From Ignavibacteriota bacterium (GTDB taxonomy: Bacteria; Bacteroidota; Ignavibacteria; Kapaibacteriales; UBA2268), in contig JAHBUQ010000002.1 of assembly GCA_019637995.1 (NCBI GenBank), forward strand, positions 1,304,423-1,368,422: a stretch of DNA of 64,000 bases, written 5' to 3'. Below the pieces are notes generated by a model. The model did no database searches. It was not told the DNA's origin and worked only from the letters and a program-made list of their open reading frames with translations. A program made the position numbers and the translations under genes. This document shows positions 55,301 to 63,761 of this stretch, one piece after another (position 1 is the stretch's first letter; every line of letters starts with the position of its first letter).

Positions 55301-55585
55301 CAAAGATTCCAAATTTCTCTTGATATTTTGAATTTTATGAATATGCTTGACCCTACTTGGGGTTATATGTATTTTATGCCTAATTCAAATTATAGTATGA
55401 TGAGATTTGAAGGATATGTCTCTCAGGCTGAAATCAATGCCGGACTTTATCAGCAACAAGATTTAAACAAAATAAAATCCGGTTTTATCCCTAATTTCAG
55501 AGGTAATAACAGAAAAGATATATTCAGTGTCTCGGATTTATTCTCAAGATGGCAGATGCAGCTTGGAGTGAGATACTTTTTTTAG
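52361..55585 (+). CDS. Oar-like TonB-dependent outer-membrane receptor (paralogue)
   Basis: 1074 residues from the ATG at 52361, which has GGAG six nucleotides upstream and a signal peptide (MIKNVTLIIILTLFMPEVMISQ). An upstream in-frame ATG at 52328 lacks a ribosome site. A carboxypeptidase-regulatory domain (ASVNGITKDTEGNILVGV...) is followed by the plug (SLDAIQEFQVSVSPFDVREGG) and a barrel ending WQMQLGVRYFF. It is a paralogue of 3662-6922, with shared blocks such as YVQDEW and PRLGFNWD. Substrate unknown; no SusD gene beside it. Confidence 0.9.
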   Translation: MIKNVTLIIILTLFMPEVMISQGMTTASVNGITKDTEGNILVGVNVKVTHDPSGTVMGGRSNKSGRFNVVGLRVGGPFTIEATMVGYSKSTLNNINLGVGQNMSIDIILSQRAVRTADVEVFASKGDIISSEKTGASQTISEEEINNLPTISRSIHDYSRLSPHVISSTSEGSNVGGRNSKYNTIQVDGAVMSDAFGLSASGTPGGQAESQPISLDAIQEFQVSVSPFDVREGGFTGGAINAITRSGSNNLRGGGYFFGRNGSFVGTSPDANRRPFDDFGESVIGARVGGPVFKNKLFYFMNGEYKSRTDPFTIALGDPSALRFFPLSADSLDIIRQISINQYNYDPGTFENYSRSTDAYKMFARLDYNISDKHRLTFRHNFVHAYQGKDITRAETFYSFSGQEYLFNSMQNQSVLQLNSVFGSRFANELRVAITSIDDSRDAQSPIRYPQITISRLGPDGSASVSFGTRNASQANELSQRIIEVTDNFNIFLGNHVITAGISNQFITFDNLFIQNFNGAWTFEGVEAYKQGIARGFTRGYSLIEGVEMPRARFSYGQLGFYVQDEWTIQSNFKILAGVRGDMFVFPDKPLANPKVMETFKNPTEFSPGGLRSDNMPNPLAFSPRLGFNWDVFDDKTNQLRGGIGIFSGRTPGVWLANQYSNTGMDLGFTDIRDPSFQFTEELGYNAPTGAIQTTEVNLIDPDFKMPQIFRANIAYDRELPYGFFATVEIIYGKTIYDAVYRNLNLKYAYDNDGNQIFGIDGRPRYMGRDRLSNDFTRVLYLTNTTEGNQSSYTIQLQKPFRQGIFTDLSLNLAYTYNIAMDVNSLTSSVAASNWQFNHIVDPNNPTLTNSLFSIPHRVLANLSYRFELAKGYNTTVGLFYEGRSGAPFSMVYFSQSSVYIGDANNDDHWSNDLVYIPTGPNDDKMILTTGNWDELEYFINQFDELTDQRGEISERYSLRQPWRNNLDIRITQDIPINRWQRFQISLDILNFMNMLDPTWGYMYFMPNSNYSMMRFEGYVSQAEINAGLYQQQDLNKIKSGFIPNFRGNNRKDIFSVSDLFSRWQMQLGVRYFF

Positions 55586-55782
55586 AGATATTTTTTTGAA
55601 ATTTTGTTTTTTAAAAGTGCAAAATATTATGTGAGATTAACTCGAAAAAGTGTTAGTAGATTAGTTTCGTTATCTTATAATGATTCGCAAGGCGAAGTCT
55701 CTGGGATTTGAAGCCATTAAAATCCATAGGATATTTCATTTACTTGATGGTTTAATAATTAATATTTCTTGTACTTATGAAG

Positions 55783-55790
55783 TAATTTTG
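55783..55790 (+). promoter_or_regulatory. Putative -7 element (TAATTTTG)
   Basis: This exact match lies 23 nt before the ATG at 55814. The -33 element is not clear. Confidence 0.3.
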
Positions 55791-55813
55791 CAATATTCGT
55801 TTTACATTACAAA

Positions 55814-56974
55814 ATGATTTTTAAAAAATATTTATTTTTGCTAGTAGCGGTGTGTTTCAGTTACAAAGCCCATTCTCAAATAGATTATGGGATTTCGGGT
55901 TATATTTTTAATCTTTCATCTTACTCTCAAACTCGCTATAACAAAATTTTGGGAATTATTGACATACCTTCCGAAGAATCATATTCCAACCTTCTGAGAG
56001 CAAGACTCAGACCAACTTTTAATATTGGCGATAATAGCCGTTTCGAGATACAATATGAGGTTAATGGCATATTATCAAACAGAAATCTTTTTATTCTGAC
56101 AGAAATTTCGGAAAACCGCCGTCAATTAGTGAAATTAGCAAATAATTTATATACTGACCAGCAATTAGCACTTAACCATTATATTGACAGAATGTTTTTT
56201 AAACATATTTTTGATTTTGGTGAAGTAACAATAGGTCGTCAGAGGATTTCGTGGGGAGTTGGACGTATATGGCAACCAGCAGATTTGTTTAATCCAATTA
56301 ATCCTGCCAATTTCAGCAAAATTGAAAAGGACGGTGCTGATGCTGTATCTATGAAATTCTATTTAGGAAACTTTACTGATTTTGAAATTGTCTATAACCC
56401 GACAAAACAAAAATATCCTGATAATATTGGCGGACGGCTCAGAACAAACTATTCAGGATATGATATTTCCGGCATTTTTGGTCATTTTGACGATGCTTTT
56501 CTAATTGGGGGTGATTTTGCCGGTAGCATATTGGATGCCGGATTCAGAGGTGAATTTGTGTATTCTTTTGATGATGGATATTTTGGTCAGGATTTTCTTA
56601 AATTTATTCTGGGGCTGGATTATCAGTTTAATCAAAATATTTATGGAATGATCGAATATCAGCACAACGGACTTGGTACTAATATTAGAAATTCTTATGA
56701 TTATATAAAGCTTGCAAGGGGAGAAATTCTTAATGTAGGGACAGATTATCTTGCAGTCAATCTTGCTTACAGACTTTCCGACCTGACTACTTTGAGTTTG
56801 ACAAGCAATTCAAATTTGATTGACGGCAGTGGGTTTCTTATGTTTACAGGTATATATCAGGCAGCACAAAACTGGCAAATAAATCTTTCAACAATGGCAA
56901 GCTATGGTGAAAAGGGGACAGAATACAGGATATATCCGATTTCTGCATTTTTTGTATGTCAATATTATTTCTAA
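55814..56974 (+). CDS. Outer-membrane beta-barrel protein (porin-like)
   Basis: 386 residues with a signal peptide (MIFKKYLFLLVAVCFSYKAHSQ). The rest is a series of amphipathic strands, with RARLRPTFNIGDNSRFEIQYEV near the N-terminus and ending in CQYYF, a C-terminal aromatic typical of outer-membrane barrels. A motif GRQRISWGVGRIWQPADLFNPI resembles a conserved block of DUF1302-like barrels, but I do not assign the family firmly. Substrate unknown. It follows the TonB receptor after 228 bp and may be separately transcribed. Confidence 0.7.
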   Translation: MIFKKYLFLLVAVCFSYKAHSQIDYGISGYIFNLSSYSQTRYNKILGIIDIPSEESYSNLLRARLRPTFNIGDNSRFEIQYEVNGILSNRNLFILTEISENRRQLVKLANNLYTDQQLALNHYIDRMFFKHIFDFGEVTIGRQRISWGVGRIWQPADLFNPINPANFSKIEKDGADAVSMKFYLGNFTDFEIVYNPTKQKYPDNIGGRLRTNYSGYDISGIFGHFDDAFLIGGDFAGSILDAGFRGEFVYSFDDGYFGQDFLKFILGLDYQFNQNIYGMIEYQHNGLGTNIRNSYDYIKLARGEILNVGTDYLAVNLAYRLSDLTTLSLTSNSNLIDGSGFLMFTGIYQAAQNWQINLSTMASYGEKGTEYRIYPISAFFVCQYYF

Positions 56975-57055
56975 TAAAAAAAGTTATATATAAATATATG
57001 TAATTAACCATAAACATTATTTTTTTAATAAATTTTCAGTTAAATTTGTAAATAA

Positions 57056-57063
57056 TATTTTTG
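57056..57063 (+). promoter_or_regulatory. Putative -7 element (TATTTTTG)
   Basis: This exact match lies 31 nt before the thpR ATG at 57095. No clear -33. Confidence 0.35.
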
Positions 57064-57094
57064 GCAAAATAAATAAGTTTATGAGGAAGTAAAA

Positions 57095-57637
57095 ATGGAA
57101 GTGAAAAGACTCTTTATTGCAACATTTGCGGCAAAATATCTGTTTGAAAGGCATTATTCGAAGTTGCAGGAAATTTTTGCTCCTGTTTGCACAGGGAAAT
57201 GGACAGAATTACATAATCTCCATTTTACTTACAAATTTTTAGGAAATGTTGAAGTAGAAAAAATTCCTGAAATTACTGAACTAATAAAAGATAAGCTGAT
57301 CGAATACCCCGGAATACTCAAATTTAACGGACTCGGTGTTATGCGTTCTCCACAGCAGCCAAGTCTTTTGTATGCAAGGGTTCACAGTCCCGATAAGTCA
57401 GTCCTGACAAATTTCTTCGAACTCGAAAAAAAGCTTACTGCCCACGGATTTTCAAGAGAAAAGCGGAAATTTATGCCACATATAACCCTTCTAAGGGTTA
57501 AAAGTTCCAATGAAAATTTCGCTGATGTATATGAAAAAAATAAGGAAACTTACATAGGTAAGCAAGTCAATTTTAAAGTCAGTCTTGTTGCAAGCACTCT
57601 AACTCACGAAGGACCAATTTACGAAATTATTGCTTAA
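57095..57637 (+). CDS. thpR: RNA 2',3'-cyclic phosphodiesterase (2H family)
   Basis: 180 residues. It opens 2',3'-cyclic phosphates to 2'-phosphomonoesters and belongs to the 2H phosphoesterase family (once called 2'-5' RNA ligase). Both HxTx motifs are present: HFTY near residue 43 and HITL near residue 130. It begins MEVKRLFIATFAA, close to the family's RLFIAI pattern. Its 3' end overlaps the convergent ArsC-like gene by 11 nt. Confidence 0.92.
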   Translation: MEVKRLFIATFAAKYLFERHYSKLQEIFAPVCTGKWTELHNLHFTYKFLGNVEVEKIPEITELIKDKLIEYPGILKFNGLGVMRSPQQPSLLYARVHSPDKSVLTNFFELEKKLTAHGFSREKRKFMPHITLLRVKSSNENFADVYEKNKETYIGKQVNFKVSLVASTLTHEGPIYEIIA

Positions 57638-57980
57638 GTAAATTAATAAACTCTGTCAGTTTATCCTTGTCGAAACCGAGAATTGCTTTTCCTGAAAGGC
57701 GCGTCACAGGTGTTTTCATAATCAGTGGATATTCAAGTATAACATCTTCCGGCGAAAAAACCATATACTGAAAATTTTTGCTTTTGAATTCCTTGGATTC
57801 CTTATCAATTAATTCTTCAATAGGTATGCTTCTTGTGATATTTTCAAGCTCACCTTTTGCAAGCCCTTTTTGATATAAATCCAAAAAACGTGGGGTAATT
57901 TTGCGTTCCTTGAAAAAACGCATTACTTTTTGAGTCTCACGGCATTTGAGTGTGCCTATCACCTGAATTTGTTTAGACAT
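57627..57980 (-). CDS. ArsC/Spx-family thioredoxin-fold protein
   Basis: 117 residues from the ATG at 57980; an in-frame TTG upstream gives 121. GTLKCRETQKVMRFFKERKI has a single active-site cysteine followed by a helix, as in the Spx/MgsR and arsenate-reductase group. The C-terminal RLSGKAILGFDKDKLTEFI matches the common end of the family. A canonical CX5R loop is not evident, so arsenate reductase activity is doubtful and the role could be regulatory. It converges on thpR. Confidence 0.75.
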   Translation of the reverse strand: MSKQIQVIGTLKCRETQKVMRFFKERKITPRFLDLYQKGLAKGELENITRSIPIEELIDKESKEFKSKNFQYMVFSPEDVILEYPLIMKTPVTRLSGKAILGFDKDKLTEFINLLKQ

Positions 57981-58036
57981 TTGATTTTTCAATTTTAATA
58001 ATATTATTTTATAAAATCGAATTTACTTTTTAATTA

Positions 58037-58068
58037 TTTGATATTTCATAAATATATATTTACTTTTG
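58037..58068 (+). promoter_or_regulatory. Bacteroidetes-type promoter for trkA (TTTG-N20-TACTTTTG)
   Basis: TTTG at 58037-58040 and TACTTTTG at 58061-58068 have a 20-nt spacer and both match the -33/-7 consensus. The trkA ATG at 58101 is 32 nt downstream. Confidence 0.65.
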
Positions 58069-58100
58069 CTTAAGAATTTATATCAAATTTTTCGATAAGT

Positions 58101-59429
58101 ATGAATATAATAATAGTTGGAGCCGGTGATATTGGCTATCACTTATGCAATCGGTTGACAGAAGATAACAATGACTGCACTTTAATTGAGCTTGACCCTG
58201 ATATTGCTCGAAAGGCACGTGAGCACCTTGATGCGAGTGTAATTACGGGTAGCGGATCAAGTTTTAAAATTCTACAGCGGGCAGGAATAGATAAAGCTGA
58301 TATTTTTATAGCTGTAACTCAGAATGACGATCTGAATATTGTTGCCTCAATGATTGCGAAAAAAAGCGGGGTCAAAACTACAATTGCCAGAATTAGGAAT
58401 CCTGAATACTCACTTATGAAAGGTGCTGATTTTGGTATTGACTTAGTTGTCCATCCTGAGATGGAAGTAGCAAAAGCTGTTTCTCACCTTGTCCGGCAGT
58501 CAAGTGCGTCAGATTTTTACGAATTTGAGAATGGTAGAATAAAAGTAATTGGCATAAGACTCGATGATAATTTTGAGTTTTATGGAAATAATCTAATCGA
58601 ACTAAGTCATCATTTCAAAGATTTACCCCTCAGAGTACTCGCTATTAAGCGTGGAGGTATCACAATAATTCCAAAAGGTCAGGATATACTTTTACGTGGT
58701 GACCAGATTTTTGTAGTAGCAAGTAATAAATATTTAAAGGAAATTCTCAATTTTTTCGGCAAAATTAATGCCAACATAAGAAATGTTATGATTGTAGGTG
58801 GTGGTCTTGTAGGTGAATATGTAGCAAAAGACCTTGAAAAAAAAATATATGTCAAGATAATTGAGTCGAATGAAAAAAAAGCTAATCTCCTTGCTGAGAA
58901 TCTTGACAAAAGTCTTGTAATTCATGGTGACGGCAACGATATAGACCTTTTACTTAGCGAAGATTTGTCAGAAATGGATGAATTTATTGCTGTTTCTGGT
59001 GACGATGAGACAAATATTATCACAAGTATGATTGCTTCTCAAATGAATGTCCCGCGAAGAATAATTATGGTAAAAAATGTGGACTATCTAAGAATGTCGG
59101 CGGCGCTAAACGTAGATTCAATATTATGTAAGCCATTGATTAGTGTGAATGTAATCAGACAGTTTATACGTCGAAAGAAATTAGCTTCATTTGCTGAAAT
59201 CCCGGGATGTGATGCACTCATACTTGAGATGGAGGCTGATGAAAAATCTAAAATTGTCAAGAAGCCGCTCTGTGATATAAGTATTCCTGAAAGTGTAATT
59301 TTTGGTGCAGTTCTCAGAAAAAATAATGATATTGAAATTCCAACCGGTAGCACACAAATTAATCCGGGGGATAAAGCAATTGTGTTTCATCTTCCCGGCA
59401 CAACAAAAGACATTGAAAGACTATTCTAA
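58101..59429 (+). CDS. trkA: Trk potassium uptake regulator TrkA
   Basis: 442 residues. This cytoplasmic NAD(H)/nucleotide-binding ring gates TrkH. Two RCK-N Rossmann domains are visible: MNIIIVGAGDIGYHLCNRL at the start and VMIVGGGLVGEYVAKDLE near residue 231. Each is followed by an RCK-C domain (VIGIRLDDNFEFYGNNL... IPKGQDILLRGDQIFVVAS; DALILEMEAD... IPTGSTQINPGDKAIVF). It is followed 11 nt later by trkH and they form an operon. Confidence 0.96.
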   Translation: MNIIIVGAGDIGYHLCNRLTEDNNDCTLIELDPDIARKAREHLDASVITGSGSSFKILQRAGIDKADIFIAVTQNDDLNIVASMIAKKSGVKTTIARIRNPEYSLMKGADFGIDLVVHPEMEVAKAVSHLVRQSSASDFYEFENGRIKVIGIRLDDNFEFYGNNLIELSHHFKDLPLRVLAIKRGGITIIPKGQDILLRGDQIFVVASNKYLKEILNFFGKINANIRNVMIVGGGLVGEYVAKDLEKKIYVKIIESNEKKANLLAENLDKSLVIHGDGNDIDLLLSEDLSEMDEFIAVSGDDETNIITSMIASQMNVPRRIIMVKNVDYLRMSAALNVDSILCKPLISVNVIRQFIRRKKLASFAEIPGCDALILEMEADEKSKIVKKPLCDISIPESVIFGAVLRKNNDIEIPTGSTQINPGDKAIVFHLPGTTKDIERLF

Positions 59430-59440
59430 GAGTATATAAA

Positions 59441-60886
59441 TTGAGATATCCCATTGTTTTCAAAATATTGAGCTTCCTGATAATATTCATTGGTCTGGCA
59501 ATGCTGCTGCCGGTGCCTTTTTCCATTTATTACCAAAGTACTGATATAAATGGCTTACTGCTGAGTTCAGGAATTTGTCTGGTTCTAGGAATTGCAGGAA
59601 TTTTTCTTCTGCCAAAGAATCCACAAGAAATCAGAGCTAAGGAAGGTTTTGCGGTTGTTAGTCTGGGATGGCTTACATTTGCTTTATTTGGAAGTCTGCC
59701 TTATTTACTTGGCGGTGCTACAAGCAGCATAACTGATGCATTCTTTGAGACTATGTCAGGAGTTACTACCACCGGTGCTACAATTTTTTCGAATGTAGAA
59801 GTCCTACCTCACGGTGTTCTGTTTTGGAGAAGTCTTACTCATTGGTTTGGAGGTATGGGGATTATAGTATTAACTGTAGCAGTTCTACCTTTTCTGGGAA
59901 TTGGTGGAATGCAGCTATTCAAAGCTGAAGTACCAGGGCCTGTCGTTGATAAACTTTCCCCGAGAATAGCAGAAACCGCAAAAATACTCTGGGGAGTTTA
60001 TTTGTTTTTTACAGTTTTGCAGACCATCCTTCTAATGCTTGGAGGTATGAATTTATTTGATGCTTTATGCCACTCATTTGGAACTATGGCAACAGGCGGT
60101 TTTTCGACAAAGAACGCTAGCGTTGGTGCATACTCAAGTGCATATATTGACTATGTTATTACTGCATTTATGATAATTGCAGGTACAAATTTTGCTTTAC
60201 TTTACTGGCTTTTGAGGGGAAAAGTTAATACCCTTTTTAATAACGGTGAATTTCGATTTTATATAATTATCATAGCAGTTGCAACTATAATTATCGGAAT
60301 TCATTTGTTTTTCAATCATACGGGCAATGTTTTTGATAGTCTTAGGTATGCTGTTTTTCAGGTAGTGGCAATAATTACAACTACAGGATTTGGCACGGCA
60401 GATTATGAGGAATGGTCAGCATCGTCGCAATTAATTTTATTTGGATTGATGTTTGTCGGAGGTTGTGCAGGCTCGACAGGTGGAGGATTTAAAGTAATCA
60501 GAGTTATAATTTTGATTAAATTCATTAGTAATGAGCTTGTAAGACTAATTCATCCGCAGGCAATTGTATTTGTCAAATTCGGCAACTTATCGCTCGACAG
60601 AAAAGTTCTGATAAATGTAGCCGGATTTTTTATGATTTATGTTATGATAGCTGTGTTTGGGACAATATTAATATCATTTTTTGGCATTGATATTTTGACT
60701 TCAATGGGAGCTGTTGCTGCTACTCTAAATAATATTGGACCTGGACTTGGTGCGGTCGGTCCTACGGAAAATTATGCTCACCTTCCTGATGTTGTAAAAT
60801 GGATTCTGTCCTTTTTGATGATGCTGGGAAGACTTGAGATTTACACAGTTATAATTCTACTTATTCCTGCTTACTGGAGAAGATGA
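59441..60886 (+). CDS. trkH: Trk potassium channel/transporter subunit TrkH
   Basis: 481 residues, starting at TTG (MRYPIVFKILSF...) 11 nt after trkA. It is an integral membrane protein with about ten helices and four pore loops. The selectivity-filter regions are MSGVTTTGATIF, GTMATGGFSTKN, ITTTGFGTADYEEW and LNNIGPGLGAVGP. LMFVGGCAGSTGGGFKVIR is the typical TrkH intramembrane-loop block. It imports K+ with TrkA. Confidence 0.96.
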   Translation: MRYPIVFKILSFLIIFIGLAMLLPVPFSIYYQSTDINGLLLSSGICLVLGIAGIFLLPKNPQEIRAKEGFAVVSLGWLTFALFGSLPYLLGGATSSITDAFFETMSGVTTTGATIFSNVEVLPHGVLFWRSLTHWFGGMGIIVLTVAVLPFLGIGGMQLFKAEVPGPVVDKLSPRIAETAKILWGVYLFFTVLQTILLMLGGMNLFDALCHSFGTMATGGFSTKNASVGAYSSAYIDYVITAFMIIAGTNFALLYWLLRGKVNTLFNNGEFRFYIIIIAVATIIIGIHLFFNHTGNVFDSLRYAVFQVVAIITTTGFGTADYEEWSASSQLILFGLMFVGGCAGSTGGGFKVIRVIILIKFISNELVRLIHPQAIVFVKFGNLSLDRKVLINVAGFFMIYVMIAVFGTILISFFGIDILTSMGAVAATLNNIGPGLGAVGPTENYAHLPDVVKWILSFLMMLGRLEIYTVIILLIPAYWRR

Positions 60887-61017
60887 TTTTTTGGTATTGG
60901 CTTAAACTTTAATGATATTTAATAATTAAGATTTGTTAAGGTCTGAAATTTATTCAAATGTGTGAAATACATAAATTTTCATAGCAATTGTATAACACAA
61001 ATAGGATAATATTGACT

Positions 61018-61025
61018 TATTTTTG
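61018..61025 (+). promoter_or_regulatory. Putative -7 element (TATTTTTG)
   Basis: This exact match lies 38 nt before the mlaE TTG start. The -33 element is not clear. Confidence 0.35.
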
Positions 61026-61063
61026 TATAATTAGAAATTATACTAAATTTGGAGAAAAAATAA

Positions 61064-61966
61064 TTGATATCATTCAATACTCAGAAAAGTTTTTTCAGAA
61101 TAAGAGTATCAATTAATTACAAAATGAACAGAATAGCAACAAATATTAAAGTTAAGCCGGGTGATATTTCAAAAGCGGAAAAATCTAAAGAAGAAATCAA
61201 ATATTCGAGTCCAAATTTTATACAATCTTTTTTCATTTCAGTATCGAAGTTCTTTATTTTTACAATGAGATTTTTTGCAGAAGCATTTAAATTTCCTCTT
61301 GAATTTAACGAATTGACGAGACAATCCTATTTAATCGGTTACAAATCATTGCCTTTGGTTGGTATAACCGGATTTATAATTGGTTTGGTATTAACCATAC
61401 AATCGCGCCCAACTCTGGCTGAGTTTGGAGCAGAATCATGGCTTCCTGCGATGATTGCTGTTTCCCTCATAAGAGAGATTAGCCCCGTAATCACTGCGTT
61501 GATATGTGCGGGAAAAATTGGCTCAGGCATAGGAGCAGAACTTGCCTCAATGAAAGTAACCGAGCAAATAGATGCTATGGAAGTATCAGGCATTTACCCT
61601 TTCAAATATTTAGTTGTAACAAGAGTACTTTCGACAACAATTATGCTGCCCATATTGACAGTTTTCAGCAATTTAATCGGAATGGCTGGTTCTTTTGTTG
61701 GTGTCAATATCAAAGGTGATGTAACTTATCAGCTATTTATGTCGCAGGCATTGTCAAGATTGCAGTTATCGGATTTAATCTCATCAATTCTGAAGACAGT
61801 TTCCTTTGGTCTGGCAATTGGCTTAATCGCGACATTTCAGGGATATAACTCAAACAAAGGTACAGAAGGTGTTGGTGCAGCAGCTAATGCTTCGGTAGTT
61901 CATTCATCTTTAATGGTTTTCATTATTGATGTAATTGCAGTTCAGATTTCAAGTTTATTTTTGTAA
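61064..61966 (+). CDS. mlaE: Lipid-asymmetry ABC transporter permease MlaE
   Basis: 300 residues from the TTG at 61064, supported by GGAG nine nucleotides upstream; the next ATG (61124) has none. The MlaE/YrbE fold is clear: LPLVGITGFIIGLVLTIQSR, LIREISPVITALICAGKIGSGIGAELASM and the coupling part VTEQIDAMEVSGIYPFKYLV near residue 170. The long N-terminal segment is polar. It moves phospholipids between the membranes with MlaF and an MCE-domain partner. It is followed 6 nt later by mlaF. No MlaD is seen in the next kilobase. Confidence 0.93.
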   Translation: MISFNTQKSFFRIRVSINYKMNRIATNIKVKPGDISKAEKSKEEIKYSSPNFIQSFFISVSKFFIFTMRFFAEAFKFPLEFNELTRQSYLIGYKSLPLVGITGFIIGLVLTIQSRPTLAEFGAESWLPAMIAVSLIREISPVITALICAGKIGSGIGAELASMKVTEQIDAMEVSGIYPFKYLVVTRVLSTTIMLPILTVFSNLIGMAGSFVGVNIKGDVTYQLFMSQALSRLQLSDLISSILKTVSFGLAIGLIATFQGYNSNKGTEGVGAAANASVVHSSLMVFIIDVIAVQISSLFL

Positions 61967-61972
61967 GATATT

Positions 61973-62746
61973 ATGAAAAAATATAATAATAATATTGACG
62001 AACCAAAATCATCTCAAGAAAAAGAGATTGTTGTTGAAATTAAAAATATGAAAAAATCTTTTGGTAGTTTAAGTGTACTGAAAGACATAAGTTTCAATAT
62101 TTACAAGGGTGAAAATCTGGTCGTTCTGGGAAAATCCTGCAGCGGAAAATCTGTAATGATTAAATGCATTGTGGCTTTACTCGAGCCGGATGAGGGAAAA
62201 ACTCTTGTATTCGGTAAGAATATTTTTGATTTAAAAAACAACGAATTGAATTTAATGAGAAAGAAAATCGGATTCTTATTTCAAAGCGGAGCATTGTATG
62301 ATTCAATGTCAGTTAGAGAAAATCTTGCTTTTCCGCTAAGAGATTCCAAAGAAATTTCTAAAGATGAAAAGTTTAAATTAATTGAGGAGGCACTGGATAA
62401 TGTCGGACTTGCCGATACAATTGACAAGATGCCTTCTGAACTTTCAGGTGGTATGAGAAAGCGTTTAGGACTTGCACGAACACTGATATTAAAGCCGGAA
62501 ATTATTCTCTATGATGAGCCAACAACCGGACTTGACCCAATCACATCAAAAGAAATGAGTGAACTGATTCTGAAAATATAGAAAGAACATAATACAACAT
62601 CAATTATTATTACTCACGATATTGCCTGTGCGAAATTAACAGCAAACAGGATGATTGTTTTTAAAGACGGATTGATTTCAACCGAAGGAACTTTTGCCGA
62701 ACTGGAGAAATCTGAAGATGCATGGGTTCGTTCTTTTTTTGAATAA
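61973..62746 (+). pseudogene. mlaF: MlaF-type ABC ATPase with in-frame amber stop
   Basis: The frame is 257 codons plus stop and contains Walker A GKSCSGKS (residues 53-60), Q-loop FLFQSGALYDSM, signature LSGGMRKR and Walker B ILYDEPTTGLDP. Codon 203 is TAG (62579-62581), directly after LILKI. Reading continues in frame with KEHNTTSIIITHDIACAKLTAN, the switch-histidine block. Homologues usually have Gln or another polar residue at this place, so a single C-to-T change (CAG to TAG) is the simplest origin. Truncation would remove the H-loop and inactivate the ATPase. It may be a sequence error, a true nonsense mutation or readthrough. Confidence 0.85.
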
Positions 62747-62763
62747 AATTTTAAGGTAGGAAA

Positions 62764-62955
62764 ATGAAAAATGAAGAAGATAAAATTATCAATGATACTC
62801 TTAATAAAGATAAAAAGACAACGAAGGAAGCTGAGCTACTCAGACTTAAAAGAATCAAGAAACTTTATGATGAAGATATCCTGAGAGAAAAGCAAATGCA
62901 GGATTCGGTTAAAAATCATAATCAAATGTTATTGAAGGATACATTGAAAAAATGA
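62764..62955 (+). CDS. Small charged coiled-coil protein
   Basis: 63 residues, starting at ATG with AGGTAGG just upstream. The sequence is almost wholly charged and helical (Lys, Glu, Asp, Asn), with heptad-like leucines such as ELLRLKRIKKLYDEDI, suggesting a coiled coil. It follows mlaF by 17 nt, so is probably the last gene of the mla operon. No signal or membrane segment. Function unknown. Confidence 0.6.
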   Translation: MKNEEDKIINDTLNKDKKTTKEAELLRLKRIKKLYDEDILREKQMQDSVKNHNQMLLKDTLKK

Positions 62956-63761
62956 TTTTGTAATTGCTCCATATTCATCGGATGAATAATCTATTATTGT
63001 TTATCTAATTAATTTATATAGAGTTATAATATCTATAATAATCTCAACAACACTATTCCAACATTTTTTTTTTTAATATTACTAAATGATATCTATATTT
63101 TTTGATTAACTGATAATTGTTTGAAAATAAGTTATCAGACTTTTTCAAAAACGTTACCACTTGTTTAGGTAAACTAATATTTCATATTCCAATAAATGAT
63201 AAAAACCAAAATTCACAAAAATTAGTTTTTGTAAAATCATTATATCCTTATTCAATACATACTATAATCACTCAAAATCATTACAAACACCAGCTTTTAG
63301 CTTGTCCTAACAAAATATAGGGGTAGCGGAATATAGCATTTCTCAAAAAAGCTCTTTATAAGCGACTTATGGCGGTCATGTCTGAGAAGGCTGTATTGAT
63401 AAGGGTTTCGGAGTAGTAATGAAAATTGCTATACATAACAAGTATATTCGTAACTGTTTACAAAGATAATTCACCGAAATGGGTGGTATACTTTTACCGA
63501 AATATCCATAATTGTTAATATTTTGAAAAAAACAGATTATTTTATTCATACAAAAAAAATCTGTACAACCAAACAATATTTTTTGTAATTTCGAAATGTG
63601 CTGAATATCAATTTTTAAAAATGTTGCTGAGGTAACTTATGAAATAACAAACCGCTGACTTTGCACCACGAAATGATGCAATGTACCCCCCTTGCTTTAT
63701 CGGATTTGCCGGTAAGCTGCCTTTATTTAATTTTTTTCTTTATTAATTTAGGAGTTTCATT
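62956..63761. other. 800-bp mostly non-coding region
   Basis: Mainly AT-rich, with weak open frames that lack ribosome sites. Two less AT-rich patches stand out: about 63321-63415 (GTAGCGGAATATAG to GGTTTCGGAGTAG) and 63650-63725. The second has TTGCA/TGCAA and CGG/CCG short inverted repeats and a run of C. I cannot name an RNA here. The region ends with the leader of the gene at 63762. Confidence 0.4.

Noticed and set aside
57627..57980. Arsenate reductase assignment
   Set aside because: Only the fold and one cysteine are shared; no ars genes nearby and the CX5R loop is not seen.
62579..62581. Genetic-code change (TAG or TAA read as sense) to explain the two interrupted genes
   Set aside because: TAG ends intact genes here (3518, 55585) and TAA ends many others, and the two interruptions use different stop codons.
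63117..63320. 67-codon plus-strand frame in the last intergenic region
   Set aside because: No Shine-Dalgarno, AT-driven composition, no domain.
63376..63576. 66-codon minus-strand frame in the last intergenic region
   Set aside because: No ribosome site and a composition unlike neighbouring genes.
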